A stretch of 53,981 bases of DNA from Terana coerulea (taxonomy: Eukaryota > Basidiomycota > Agaricomycetes > Polyporales > Phanerochaetaceae), in assembly GCA_024811115.1 (NCBI GenBank), contig JAKOGH010001168.1, positions 1 to 53,981 of the forward strand, read 5' to 3'. The notes below the pieces were generated by a model. That model was not told the origin of the DNA. It made no database searches and worked only from the letters and a program-made list of their open reading frames with translations. A program made the translations under genes and the position numbers. Below are positions 36,235-48,989 of the stretch, piece after piece (positions within the stretch are counted from its first letter, which is position 1; every line of letters starts with the position of its first letter).

Positions 36235-39200
36235 CGATATGTATGTTTATACGGAGCGTGTAGTGGGTCTATGGGTGTCGGGTTGACGAAGCCTGAGAGG
36301 CGCTGGGGGTTGTCGAGTCAGAAGAGCGAGAACGAGGGTGGGCTTTCGAAACGCGATCAACCAGAGGGATCGGCGTATTCAAAGAGGTCCAAGTGGTCGA
36401 GAGACGGTGGATGTATGCGGTTGGGGGTTGGCGTGAAGGGTGTGCAGGTCCTGGATGCTGTTAGCCGATCGCGAGACGAATCTCAAGCGGAATGGCAGGG
36501 AATACAGATGCAGATGCTCTGAGGAGTTGGTCGGAGGTGTTCGTGTCTTGCTTGCAGTGGGGGGATTAGCGGAATGGATGAGTGCCGACAAGGGTCGCGA
36601 GGTCTGCAGCGAGCGTAACGACGGCGATAAGCCACTGTTTCGAGAGCGGAAAAGACAGCGGGGTACGTACTCCAGGCGTTATCCTTGTTACGACGGGGCA
36701 GAGTGGAATGAGGGATGCAAGAAGGGGGAGGGGGAGGGGCACGACGCTCCGTCAGAGACTCAGGACCATGAACTGGCTGGGGGAAGGGGAAGACTCGACT
36801 TCAGCCGACCCATCTCAAAACAGCCATTCTCATATAGGCTCTCGGCACTCCCCGCCTCATACCTGCCATACTGGGAACATCAAAGCGCAACATCGGTCAC
36901 ACTGCGGTCACACGTCGCATTGTCACCCCCCGCCTCCACGTCCGCCGCCGCGGTCAGCATTCCCTGCGCGTTCGGGGCGCCACTTTCGCTGCATACTCGT
37001 CGTCTTCGACGTCCTGCGGCCACGCTGTGGGCCGTCTGGGCAGCATGAGGGACACTGAGCACCGGCGCCTCCACCGCGGAGATGCGACGCGGGGGATCTC
37101 CGTCGAAATCTGGGACGAATCAGATCGCACAGTCAGCCCCCTGGTGTCAGTTCAAACTCGAGATAACGAGCTGTTGCGTTCTGATGTTCAGTGCCAACGA
37201 GTGTTTGAACACGCCATCCCCGAAGTGGTCGACCGCCCTTGTAAACCGCACACATCTCCTCCTTCTCGCCCAATCACCGTCGTTCGAGGTTGTCGACCGG
37301 ACCCTCGCGGGCGTTGTCTTCTGCAAAGGAATCCCGAGTCTCAAGGATCCTGGACGGTGCTGAGCTTATCGCCGGCTGTTGTAGATCCCTAGAGACCACC
37401 CTCCGCCCATCGAGTTTCAACGGACATCACCAGGAAACTCACAGCATCCCCAGTCCAATTTTCCCTCCCGTACTTCCTCCTTTCGACCTGCAATTTCGGT
37501 TTCCTTCTGATCATGCAGGTGACCGTCGTGCCTCAACTCCGGCCCTCCGCCACTGACCGTCATGATCCCCCGTTAGGTACGACTCCGGCTACGGTACCAA
37601 TAACATATCCGTCCCGACACCCGACTCGCTGAGCAGCTTCGTGTCCGAGATTTCAGCTACGTTGCCCGCCTTGTGACGACGGCAGGAATTCGAATGCACA
37701 CATTGTGTCCTCGAACTGCATGAAATGCACCGCAAAGCATACAATCATGTGCCAAAGCACGCGAAAGGCTCCCAAAGTTCGATCAAATTGGTGTAAATCA
37801 GCGCTTCGAGAAGCCCGAGCGTTCTGCGCCCGAAACTCCCCTTTTGGAGTCGACCGGGACCTGCTCTCGGGCCATCGTTCAAGCACCCAAGCTCGGATTC
37901 CGAAGGTGCGTCCGTCTTCTGACTCTCGTGCAGTCCAACAAGCTCATGGCGCGCCACCCCACCAGCCGTCGGCGTTGATGGCACCCGCAGAACCCGCCAC
38001 CGCCACCCGGGCGGTGGGTCGGTGCTGCGGCCAGTTGATCCGCAGGGCCCCGCCACAACCGTATTTACATCCGCGCCAGCCCGCCGAGTTTTTGATGGGA
38101 CGTTGTCATCGGCGGCCAGCGTTGCCTCGCGACTGGTCTGCGCGGCGAGGGGTCGCACACCCGGCCTCGACGATTTACCCCGCCATGTCGCGGCCAATAT
38201 GGCGCCACGACGGCGCACTATGCTGAAAACGCACGTGCCCGACGGCGACGGCGACGCAGGCACCCCAGCGTCGCATGGTTCGTGGAAGATTGAGTCAAGC
38301 GTCTGCAGGGCGCAGGGCTGAGCAGCCCGAGGGTGTGCATCGCTAGCTCGACGTCGAGCCCGCCGAAAATTGACCGCTCGATAACGACGGTGCTACGCCG
38401 ATAGGCAGGTGGGCGCGGAGTCGAAGAGGCCTAGAGCGCACAGATATGAGGTAGGTGGTGGGCCGTCGTACATCTAAACAACGCGTTGAGCCCATGAACT
38501 TGATTTAGATGAATGTACACTTCGTCGGGGTGAGCAGAGACCTTCAGAAGAAACACGGCCGGGTACAAACTCTCTATCTGTGCGGTACCAAGTTGCCATA
38601 GGCTGGCTGCCCGCCGTCTACGCCATCTATGGACTAGCGGCGGCGACGTCGTCCGAGGATCGGCGTCGGTGTTGCCGCGGCACGATCGCAGCGCGACCGA
38701 CCGCCGCCAAAGCGTGCCACAAAGGCGACAACGCTCCCGCACGTTCCGCCGGCTGGCGGGAAGCGCAGGTGACCGACGACCGTCCAGTCGACCAGGCACG
38801 CGAAGCCTATTCACGCGCGTGAGCCGTATTGCCGGCGGTGGGGTACGCGTTGCGGGGAGCGACGCCCAGGCCGCTGGGGTTTCGGCGCGACGTTGCCTTG
38901 GAGCGGTTGTGCCCACTGCCGGCGGGCGACTCGGGGACAGCGGCGCTGAGTACGACCTCCTAGCGGCCACGTATCCCGCCCGGCGCCATGTATGTCTATC
39001 TTCAAACTTGTTGCGACAGAGTCCAGCGCAACCGGTAGGAGACTGGGCCAAATACGGAGTGAAGGGCGGTCATGATCAACTTGAACGAACGGCCAACAAC
39101 GTCGAGGTGTGTATCGCCGTCGACTACCTTGTCCATGTACTGACGCGGACGCACAACCAACTGGCATCGATCGGCGATCACCAATGGCCTTTCGACCGCT

Positions 39201-41238
39201 GTTAGCTTGGTCCGCAAATACAGTAATCCGTAACGAATTAGTTGGTCAAGTTGCCTTGTACGGCGGAGTGGGCTGCACCTACGGCTCAGTTTTACACCGC
39301 ATGGCCATTTCTTGTCTGCGTCCGTGTCTCTCACCTATTTCACCGCCTCCCGCTCTGAGTATTCCCTATCTGGCTGGTTCGTGCCTCAGGCCTCATTCCT
39401 GAAGCATGGCTTCCCGTGGCGCTTCTTGGCCGCTGAGAAAATTCCACGGGCAGAGTTTAGCTGCGATGCCTCTCAGTCCCGAAGGCAGCAGCGTCGTGCA
39501 CCATGACTCATGAGGCGGAAGACTAACGACGGCCTGACAGCCAAGCCCTTTCGTCCGGAGTCTTCCGAAGCGCGCTCGTTTGGACCTACACGACGGCCTA
39601 CTTGTTCGATGACAGCACTAACTTACTCTTGTGAACGTCGCATCATCGTGCTAAGTATACTTTGAAATCACCAAGCAGGCTTAGCAAGATCAGACGAGAA
39701 GCGTCGGCCACCTCAACTTGCCTCGGGGCGGGAGAGCAAAAAAGCAATTTTTGGCTGGTGTTCCGGATCAAGTGGCGCTGTCCCGTCGTCCCAAACGCGA
39801 GTTTCAAAACCATGGTGCGTACGACCTTTATCAATGATATCTGGGTGTCTAATTAGCTCCCTGCAGTCTCCACATCCGTCGCTAGATTACAGCCCGGGCG
39901 GTGCAAGCACCGGGTAATGCTTATGCTTACAGCCCTTTCCCTAGTCGTCCGGGCGAACGAGGGCGAACGTCACTGGAAAGTTGAAACCGCGCGACGGTGT
40001 CACGGTCGCCTTGCAGACTGCGCCTCTGCGTTAGCGTCGATGCGCGGACGAGCCGGCGACGCCGCGCATTGATCCCCAGCCAACGTCCCGTCATCGCGTT
40101 GGCATGCAGGCCCGCGTTTGATCTGTCCCGATGGCCTGGTGGCGGGTCTGATCAGACGTGAGTGATCTGCAGCCGTTTTGCTGCAGCCCTTTGAAATTGA
40201 TGCTGCTTGACAGTGATGCGAGCTAGAAGCGCACCAGATCGCGGTCTCCAGCTCTCGCCGGACGAACCTGGCGGTCTCCGCCGCGGGGCCATTGTTCGAA
40301 CATTGCCGCAGTGGTACAAGTTAACTAACTTAGAAGTTTGTTGTCTTCCTGTTGCTGCGTATACAGACCGCCGACGCAACAACGTTAAAGTCCTTCGTGG
40401 ATCCTGACATCTTGACCTTCGTCGTGCACGTTTGCCTCGACTGCGCTCCTATCGACATTGCAGTGACTAGCCGTCACTGCAATACCACCCTGAGGTTCTT
40501 GCGGTAAGCTTAGCGTCGTGCTTTCTCCTTTGCGACGTCTATTCTCACCAGGTCGCTAACCCAACAACTTTGTGTAGACGCAACAAAAGACGATCATCTA
40601 CCTCACTTGCAGGGTTCAGACTCATCGATGCTCTCGTAAAGCAGGGATGCAAGAACGGTCACGTCGACGCGTGATTTATTGAGAACTCGTCACGGCGGCG
40701 GTGGCGTACATTTCAACTGGCAGCAAACGTTCCACCAGAAGACACCTTCCTGAACGAATTGCATCAGTAAGCCAGTTCAATCTCATCAAGGAACCAGGAA
40801 AGCATGTTTGATCAGTGCCGTATAGGTTCTCAGCATTGTCTGGGCTCAGCCGTGTATCAACGACCGCGACGTCTTCCATTGCAAACCCATCCCGAAAATA
40901 ACCACGGTAAACCGCACTCAATTGTCCCGGTCCCTTCAGAAATCAGGTGCCCGCCTTCGCCCAGGGCGTCTCCGAGGCGAGTCGATGACAACTCTGCGAC
41001 ATCTCCCCATTTTCTCACAGGAACCCTGGGCCGCTGCAATCATGCCATCAAACCGTATGTATATGCTGCCACGCCACGTCTGTCGACGGCCCTCGTCATC
41101 GTCCACCTCAGGAACGGGAAACAGCAGCGCGCGTGCGGCCAGTTATGAACCACTGTGGGTCCTGGCTCAACCTCTGTACTTCCACCTCCCGAGGCGTGCC
41201 TTACTCCTGCGCACGCTTTCCCGCAGCCGTTAGCCTCG
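36235..41238. other. Five-kilobase gene-poor tract
   Basis: Holds the bHLH promoter (36235 to about 36900) and then GC-rich DNA with long overlapping frames on both strands (37.7-38.3, 38.4-39.3 kb) but no recognised domain, no clean exon chain and no transposon termini that I can see. A minus frame at 40676-40921 (NLYGTDQTCFPGSLMRLNWL...) is the most protein-like piece. The tract may be an old degraded mobile region. Confidence 0.35.
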
Positions 41239-41925
41239 GACGCTGCCCATTCCGTCGTTACTTGCGGAAGAATTCACTCCACCCTTCGATCACCCGGGAA
41301 CCCCGACGCTGTTTTCTGGCGGCCTGTAAGTCTGCCCGCGCGAATTTGAAGGGCGGCGAAGGCGTCGAATTCGCGCGGGCGCAGTCCGCTGGTTCTCGCC
41401 GCAGCGCCCCTGCTTCACCTGTTGCCCTGATTTCTGCCAGGCAGCGTGACCTTCGTGGCGCTGCGGCGGGTCAAACTGATGGTGCGTGCGCTCTGTGCGC
41501 TCTATTGCCTACTTTCGCCCTCTGACTGCCTGCAGCCGTGCTGGTTGACCGATATGGGCAGATCGGGTCGGTAGCCTAAGCTTGGGACGCTGCGGAAGCG
41601 CGGCGAGAGACGCTTCCGCCACTCCGCGAGTCTCGGCAATACGAGGGCTGGCGTGCGGGCGGCCGGTAGCCCCGCCGTCGCGCCACGAAGGCCGGTGAAA
41701 CCCACCCAATCCGTCGTCTACAGTCCCGGGAGCCCTGGGATGCTCTGTGCGCAGAAGCTGGCCGGCACCGCGCGCGGGCTTCGATCAGTGAAAGTGCTGG
41801 GGGCTCTTGGCACGACAGGTGCTTCGGCGCCGTCCCGTGACGGCGTTCGTTGACGAGGCAGGCTTCGCTGTGTCGCAGAGCTCCCAGGCACGGCGAAGCA
41901 GGCTCGCCCCAGGTCGCCTGCCTCG

Positions 41926-42264
41926 TTATTGGGGTTCCTCCGAGGACGCAGGCGCTTCGCGGGCGGCGTTTGTCACGAGCCAGGGTGTGCGGTGCATAAC
42001 GGTCGATTTTCTCTCACAGGTAAGACAATGAGATTTGACTGGCTTACGGCGTATGCTGATCATAACCTCGCTTTGTTGCAGGGTTAACGTCATTGGCGTA
42101 TGACTGCGACGGAGCGCTGCTATGGCACGCTCGAGCTTGGATTGTAGTACGATCGCAACCATGATCTGGCATGCCCCTAGCCCAACGTCCGCTGACCGAC
42201 GCTCAATTTCCGTCCAGCTGCGGCCGCTTGGCCAAGCATTACAAAACGCTGCCTTCTCGGACAT
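41926..42264 (-). pseudogene. Unrecognised ORF shared by both duplicated blocks (copy A)
   Basis: I do not recognise the family. Seen: an open frame of 112 codons reading SGRSWTEIERRSADVGLG, then SKLERAIAALRRSHTP, then HRTPWLVTNAAREAPASSE, ending at TAA where copy B has CAA. The frame continues beyond the stop with RGRRPGASLLRRAWELCD and KPASSTN, which copy B preserves. The same peptide words survive in both copies despite DNA divergence. This suggests past protein-level constraint rather than chance, though no start codon or splice set is evident. Confidence 0.4.
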
Positions 42265-42659
42265 GGCTGACGACGATGCTCGTCACTGCACCCGCACCTG
42301 ATGTATCCTCAGCTCGTGACACCTATTCGATGGCTGCGCAAAAATGCTGGTGGTCGTTGTATCCACAAAGAAACTCTTTGAGGTAATAGCAGGCATGTGG
42401 GACGAGAATGAAAATCCTTCATAAATATACGACGCACGACTAGCAGATATATACAGATGTACATGCAAGAATGTCATGATACAACAGTCATGCATGCGAG
42501 AGCCCACCGTCCTGCTCCATGTGTATATGTAATACACTGTCAGTGCTGTCATGGTCCTCCGACAATTCGTCCTTTCCAGCATTATCGTGTGCGTCTGGGT
42601 TGGACGCACCCATTGCCCTCCGTATTGCGGCTGCCACATCCGTGGTATTGATAGCATAG

Positions 42660-44156
42660 TCTTCGCGCCGAGATGTGCTATGACCAAGCGACCGTGGTAC
42701 CAGGCTAACACGGACGGTAAGCAGGCACTGCGAGATTCCCTGGGTTTAGAACATTGGCATGAGCAGTGGAACGTTCGCCAAACCAAGGGCGGTTTAGGCT
42801 TACGAAGAATATAGGCAAGAGATAAGCTGCGACTTTAGCTGTGATAGTGCCGAGTTCTGAACCAGTAGGGTCGTAGTTCTCATCACTGTTGCTCGGCTAA
42901 GGTAATGATTGTTGTGTCAGCCAACGCATAATAAATGCGAGCATGCACCGTACCGGCTTGGGATTCGCATTATAGACACCAAATATAATTATCCCTATCC
43001 AAGCGACAAGCGAAGATTCGATAATTGCTTGCAGGAGCACGGCATATTTCGTGCCCCCGATCGAGAGCTTGGTGGACTTTTTAGTCTGACGGCTCACATA
43101 TCTAGCCACGACAGTTTCAGCAATGCGCCAACTCGGTCATGAAAGCGAATGTACGCACAATATCTTGCCGATGATGGATGTAGTGAGCACGGTGTTGTTT
43201 GCAAACGTGGCCCACAGCCACCCATCCGAAATAATGGTGCCCGTCAGCCACAAAACACCGTTATAACGGCCAGATCCTGGTGTAAAGTTTATAAGCATGG
43301 CAAGGACAGGCGCAGGGAGTCCAAGAACTGACAACCATCAGCTTAGGGTATATTACTTTGCCCATAACATAGGGCTACTTACACGCTATTATCACCATGA
43401 CCGTAGAGCAAGATATCGTTGCCCAACGCCTCCCGCCATACAAGACACAAAACCTCCAAGCAAGGAGGCCATCAGATAGAAGACACTGCGGGGTGTTAGC
43501 TCGCATTTGAAACGCTCCCACCCTCACGACTGACCACGATCACTCTGGTAAGCCTGGAAGAAGATGTGATGAACGTTCTGATACAAGGCAACAAGCGGAA
43601 TACAACTCACTGAGACACAGCGATGGCAATGGATAACGTGCGGTGCTGAGAGGGCGAGGCGATCGATAGTACTGCTGAAGTTTGAGGGCCACTCAGCAGC
43701 AAGCTAGAGACAATCTGTCGAAACACCGCAAATTGCACCATAAGCATGCTATAGTTAACGCATAGCATGATGCATCTACAAAAGGTACCATCTGTGGGGC
43801 AGTATTGGGCTATAGCGGAACAGGACCTACAACGTAACAGTGACTCCTCGCAGTATGGTGTAGGCCTTTTCAGTGTGCTTGTAAGTCGACCAGATGGTTA
43901 GGACAAACAGCACAAAGTATACCCCTGTACGTTTATTAGGTAAATAAACCAAACAACGTCTGACTATGTTGCGCATTCGCTCACCGATCAGTGCCGACAC
44001 GGCGACGGTCACCGCCGCACCCGTGCTGAATTCCCGGCACACCGGGGCAACGTTTTCGAAGATCCATTGAACATCGCCCATGGTCGATTCAACATCTTTC
44101 AAGGTCGCCTGAACCTGTAAGCATGCGTAATTTGTGCCACAGTCAACGTTGGACAT
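42660..44156 (-). pseudogene. Fungal multi-pass membrane protein, copy A, degenerate
   Basis: Belongs to a widespread, unnamed Agaricomycete membrane-protein family; function unknown. Seen, reading leftward: MSNVDCGTNYACLQ at the shared start (44156); GVYFVLFVLTIWSTYKHT with AYTILRGVTVTL after a GTGAGC intron; LLSDGLLAWRFCVLYGGRRWA; then VLGLPAPVLAMLINFTPGSG with DGWLWATFANNTVLTTSIIG; KYAVLLQAIIESSLVAWIGI; and KVAAYLLPIFF. Exon order and spacing match family members I know. Broken by TAG at 43827-43829 (copy B has TGG, Trp) and by one extra base just after, near 43790. The downstream exons are clean, so decay is partial. Confidence 0.65.
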
Positions 44157-44420
44157 CGGGGCACGAGTGTGAGTGAAGGTGGGTCTCAGAGGGGAATCCC
44201 ACGTCCCAACGATGGTCATCTTTATACAGCCATGAGAAGGGTTGTGAACCAACCCATCTAAACACGACGGCTTGCTCGCTACAATGCTAGCGAACACAAT
44301 GGGCCATTTATCCTCAAAGATTGCTCATATTACAATCCTTTGCGTGAGCTTCAGTATGTGTCCCATCGCCCATCCTACGAACAACGATGTATCAGCGACC
44401 GCATCTTGTTGGAGAAGTTT

Positions 44421-45052
44421 GGAAAATGATACCTGACGTGCCAATGGAGGCCATTAGATCCGAACATAGAGGGCAACGTAGGCCACAAAGGCGTACCGGA
44501 AATGCCCTTATGAACCAAAGGACCACTCACGTCGAATGTTAACATGACGGCTAACCATAGTCTGGTGCGACTCGCCGCGGTTATCATGTTCGAGAGGGAA
44601 GCGAAGTCCGGGAACAAACGCTCAAACCGATCTGATACTTGCATCTCTACTCGAGGCTTTTTTCAACTTGTGATGCCTATCGACTTCTCCGCCGTGCCCC
44701 CAATGCGCTTCAGAGGGACTAATAATGTCAGCCACGGTGAGTAGCCTGCAAAGTTTCAAAGCCCACGCGCTCCGATCAAGTCCTTCTTTCGTCGTCGCGG
44801 ACTCCAGAGGCTGCCCGCATACGCAATCGCACGTATAGTTATATAGCTGTGATTTTATACAAAAGCCGTATGTTTTTGATCAATGAAGCTCCTATTTTCA
44901 CAGGCCCTACCTCCAAGCCGCTTGCTCCAAGGCAGAAAACGACCGCACCAGGTGGCGACGGTATCTGATACATCTATCAGGAAGCTAACATCCATCAGCG
45001 TTCTCATCCATGAGCAATATTTTGTGTGACCAGAGCACACGAAAGAGACTTA
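44421..45052. other. Between duplication copy A and a kinase-like remnant
   Basis: About 630 bases with no supported gene. Short minus-strand frames (44375-44644 and 44855-45040) have no recognisable motif. The right end contains a GTAAGT donor on the minus strand that probably belongs to the kinase-like remnant. Confidence 0.4.
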
Positions 45053-45331
45053 CTAGGTCCGCATCCAGGGACAACCATCCCTTACACGGTTCACCAAGCA
45101 GCTCCCGTCGGAGAGGGTCTCGGGACCTGGCGACAGCTTGGTGCAGTCGATGTCAACCCAGACGACGCGGCCGTCCCGCAGAAGCAGGATATTGCTGCTG
45201 TCCACGGCCCACTGTTGCATATGCGCGGCGTGCATCGCGTACAGCGCGCGTGGGACGGCGTCTACGATGTTCTTGGTCGGTGATATTGTCGGTGTCAGCG
45301 AGGCAGCGTCGGGAGAGTGCTCAAGCAGGAC
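45053..45331 (-). pseudogene. Remnant of a fungal protein-kinase-like gene
   Basis: Seen: after an acceptor at 45332 the exon reads VLLEHSPDAASL, AVPRALYAMHAAHMQQWAVD, SSNILLLRDGRVVWVDIDC. This follows the pattern of mushroom kinase-like proteins (LxxxHxxGVxHGDxxxxNxLLxxDGxxxxIDFD). The catalytic HGD is replaced by QWAVD, and DFD by DID. The exon changes frame before a GTAAGT donor, and no convincing N-terminal exons were found upstream. Likely a dead copy; possibly an inactive pseudokinase. Confidence 0.5.
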
Positions 45332-47297
45332 CTAGTGTGATGGATGTTTGTGGGTTTCAAGAAGTCACGTAAGGCTGCATGTGTAAGAGATACCTGTAGG
45401 GTCGTCATGATCCTACTCCAGCGTTCGGCAGGAAGTAGGAACGTACAGAGAGGTCGAGAACGATGGGGTGGTCAACGGTGGTTAGACTTGTCTGGTCCGG
45501 GCGAGGCAAGCTTGTCGATGCATACAGTCCGGGAATGTAGTGATTTACTTGGACTTCCCAGGATGCTCAGGAAACATATTGGCCGCTGGACCATAAGCTC
45601 AGCATGATAAAACGACCATTCTCGAGTTTGTAAATCTGGGCTTTAGAAGTTGGCCATGAAGTCAATTGCGTTACAGCATGGCACGCACCTCCGAAGCGCG
45701 GTACACCCTCCAACGCCCTCTCCGATATTTGCATGCAGTTCCCTTGTTTCCACTTCCCCCGGCCGCCATCCACCTGCTATATCGTTCTTTTCTGTTTACT
45801 AGTCTGGACTTTTCGTTGCGTGAACGGAGACCGACGGTGAGTTTCTGCAGCACGTAAGCTTCGTAAGCTCAAGTACTGTGCCGTATAGTAACGCACCTTG
45901 AGACGCACCTTTGGTCATGACGTACGCCCTGAAGCCAGGTCAGGCGTGCATAAATTGTGCATTTGTTCCCCAGTCTTTCGCCGCTAACACAATTTGGAGT
46001 GAATCGGCGGTCGTGGTAGAGTCGTTTGTCATGTCCACCAGCGGCGACGTGTACAAGATTGCGATAGCGAAGCGGAGGACGGCCGAGAAGTAGGAGGAGC
46101 GTTGTTGCAACACTAGACCTTATAGAACAGAGGTTGCGCTGGAAAAGAACCAATACATTCTCAAAGGTAGGAGATACTGTACTGGGTGATACAGTATGAG
46201 AGAGGTGCGCAAAACTCGGATGCACGGTGGGAAAATGGAGCCCACCGATCGGAGATTCCTTATTCGGTAGATCGTAGATAAAGTGGTGATGCACAGTGTT
46301 AAGTACTTCTGAATCCATCCGAATCCTAGTCAGGGAGCCAAGAAATTCAAAAAACAAGTTCGACGCAGTACTATTCCGGATGCAATCGAGGTACGCTTGC
46401 GGGGATGTGAAGCATGGCGTATACGCAGCGTGTCGTGAACATCGTGATCGGGGACAAAGCAAGGAACACAAAGAAGCGCCCAAGGCTGATCGCGTCCTTG
46501 CTCCCGACTACTAGTACCACCACCATAGCTTCCAAGTGTACGTCTTTTGGACGGGTTTCCATAGCTCACGCGGCTTTACAGTTTTTATTTACGGTCCTGA
46601 ACCATCTGGTCGTTCGTGCTCTCTGCCTTCCGTCGCCTTCATGCATCACGCAAGCCCCACAGCCGTACGTGAACAGCATATGTTCTTCGCCAGAGCTGCC
46701 ATTGCACTTTTGTCTGTAGCCACGAAGAGGTTTGTCTCTTAGCTGCTTGACAACAAATGTACGACGTGGCATTCCGACTGCACCCTTGGCTCTCTTGGAC
46801 CGATTCTTCAAGCTGCAAACCTGAGTACTAGGTTACATCGGATGGCGCAAAGACTTCGTGTCCAACGGCTCGCTTCGTCTCGCATCGCCCTCTGGGGCAA
46901 CACAACGTAGTGCGTGCTTCATCCGCCCGCGCTTTTCCACCTATATCTTTGGGAATGATCTATGGTTGCGAGATGCTACTTAAAGCAACGCGGAGTGGAG
47001 GTGTCGTCGGTACGCGTGGCAGGAAAGGCAAAATGATCAGCACCAAGCTCGTCAGCTGACATGCCTACCGCTAACCGTGATGCACTCAATGTTGGACGGT
47101 CAAACACCATGATCGGCACCAGCAGCACACCGTTCGCGTTCTGGGGCAATTGACGGTTCAGCGTTTCCTGGGCTCTGGTCCGCCACCGATTAAAGCCAGA
47201 GGGAAGAAGAATGCAAGAGGACATCATCAAGGCTCTTCATGGGTGTACCACACTGCGCTCTTGCGTGTCGTGTTGCGCCGTAACCAGAGCGGCGTCG
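45332..47297. other. Between the duplicated blocks, mostly unassigned
   Basis: Minus-strand frames around 45869-46570 contain hydrophobic stretches (GRFFVFLALSPITMF; SAVLRFAIAILYTSPLV) suggestive of a decayed membrane protein, but frames do not connect through introns. No gene is called. 46570-47297 shows nothing recognisable. Confidence 0.35.
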
Positions 47298-47572
47298 ACT
47301 GCGATGCTGCCCGTTCCACTCTTAGTTGTGGCAGCATCCACTCCATCCTTCTTTCACCCGGTGACACCGACGATTTTCTGGCTGTCTGCAAGTCCTCCCT
47401 TGCGAATTTATTTGGAGGCAAACGAAGACGTCAAATCGCTCGGGCGCAGTCCGCTGGTTCTTGCTGCCACTCTGCGAGTCTCGGCAATATGAGGGCTGGT
47501 GTGTAGGCAAACGGCAGCCCGCCGTCGCGCTACGAAAGCCTGTGAAACTCGCCCAATCTACCGCCTGCGGCC

Positions 47573-48100
47573 TCAAGGACCCTGGCTTTCTCTTGTGCAG
47601 AAGTTGGCCGGCATAGCGCGTGGGCGTCGAACGGCAAAAGTGCTGGGGGCTCTTGGCATGACGGGTGCTTCGGCGCCGTCCCGTGACGTTATTCGCTCGT
47701 TCGTTGACGAGGCAGGCTTCGGTGCGTCACAGAGCTCCCAGGCACAGCGAAGCAGACTTGTCCCAGGTCGCGTGCCTCGTTGTTGGAGTTCCTCCAAGGA
47801 CGAAGACGCTTCGTGGGCGGCGTTTGTCACGAGCCAGGGTGTGCGGTGTATAACGGTCGAGTTTCTCTCACAGGTGAGACAATGAGATTTGACTGCTTAT
47901 GGCGTACGCTGATCACAATCTCGCTCTGCTACAGGGCTAACGTCACTGGCGTATGACCGCGACGGAGCGCTGCCACGGCACGGTTGAGCTCGGAGTATAG
48001 TACGATCGTCACCATGACCTGGTATGCCTCCAGCCCAACGTCCGCTGACCGACGCTTCATTTCCGTCTAGCTGCGGTCGCTTGGCCAAGCATTACGAAAA
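47573..48100 (-). pseudogene. Unrecognised ORF shared by both duplicated blocks (copy B)
   Basis: Equivalent of the copy A frame at 41926-42264. Seen: the downstream half is open (HRTPWLVTNAAHEASSSLEE, RGTRPGTSLLRCAWELCD, KPASSTNERITSRDGAEAP) to 47573. The upstream half keeps KRRSADVGLEAYQVMV and NRAVAALRRGHTPVTLAL but has TAG codons where copy A reads Trp (SW) and Gln (LQ). The two copies are broken at different places. Confidence 0.4.
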
Positions 48101-48377
48101 CATTATTTTCTCAGACATGGCTGACGGCGATGCTCGTCAGTGCACCCGTACCTACTCTCCCTGGACAGTACCGAGCGGATAATGGATTTGTTCGTCGCCA
48201 AGGAGTGGGCTCGCCTTGTATCTCCAGAGAATACCACTTACAGACTCTTCAATCACGTTTCATGTTACCATACAAATGAGAGGGTTGAAGTGGATGATGT
48301 CCATCGTCTGCCCAGGATGGTTCGGAGCAGTACCTGAACAACTAGCCGCCCGTCTTGAGCGACACATCCTTGGCACC

Positions 48378-48737
48378 TAGTGATTGGCAAGGGTAAACCC
48401 TCCATGCTCAGAGGGCAACCCTTACCCTTACCCTCCAATACCCTTACCCTCATGAAGGGTAAGGGTTGAGGGCTACCCTTCAAACCCTTGCCAAAATAGG
48501 CTGAAAATGGTGCTTTAAGTGCCTTTCCCCACTTATTTATAATGTCAGTCTTCTATTTGAGTGGCTTGCATTGGTATAGAAAGCACTTACAACACTTGCA
48601 GCCCTCTCTAGCAATATGCCTAGTGCTTGAATACAGACCCCTGCCAGACAAGGGTTAACTTTCCTCAACCCTTACCCTTACCCTCCGTACCCTTACCCTT
48701 AACCCTCGGAGGGTTTGCAAACCCCTGCCTATCACTA
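48378..48737. mobile_element. hAT-like MITE with perfect 8-bp target-site duplication
   Basis: Seen: flanking direct repeats TTGGCACC at 48370-48377 and 48738-48745 are identical. Termini are inverted repeats of 17 bases with 15 matches (TAGTGATTGGCAAGGGT on the left; TAGTGATAGGCAGGGGT as the reverse complement of the right end). 8-bp duplications and TAGTG/CAGTG-type ends are hallmarks of the hAT superfamily. The 360-bp element encodes nothing. Its subterminal zones are packed with CCCTTACCCT units in both orientations, including an 11-bp stem ACCCTTACCCT. These are likely transposase-binding repeats rather than telomeric DNA. Confidence 0.85.
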
Positions 48738-48989
48738 TTGGCACCATTCACAGCTACATACAGATATACATGCAAGAATATAATATTACATCAGTCATAC
48801 AGCCAAAAGCTCACTGTTCCGCTTCATGTGTATGTGTATCACACTGTCAGTGCTGCTATGGTCTGCCGGCAACCCATTGTTTTCATCATTGTCATGTGCG
48901 TCTGGGTTAGACACCGCCACCATCCTCCATATTCGCGGCTGCCACATTTGTGGTATTGACGGCATAGTCTTTGGGGGCGTGGTGTGCCA

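Larger units (their letters stand above)
41239..44420. repeat. Segmental duplication, copy A
   Basis: This segment aligns with 47298-50750 by eye: matching words recur in the same order and orientation along the whole length. Examples are GGGCGCAGTCCGCTGGTTCT (41378, 47438), the stretch around 41818 and 47658 (tgcttcggcgccgtcccgtg), CACACTGTCAG near 42535 and 48840, and the membrane-protein exons. The copies differ by substitutions, short indels, and a 360-bp MITE present only in copy B. The duplication is old enough for each copy to carry its own stops. Confidence 0.85.

Noticed and set aside
48400..48720. Interstitial telomere
   Set aside because: The unit is CCCTTA, not CCCTAA, occurs in both orientations, and lies wholly inside an element with inverted ends and an 8-bp target duplication.
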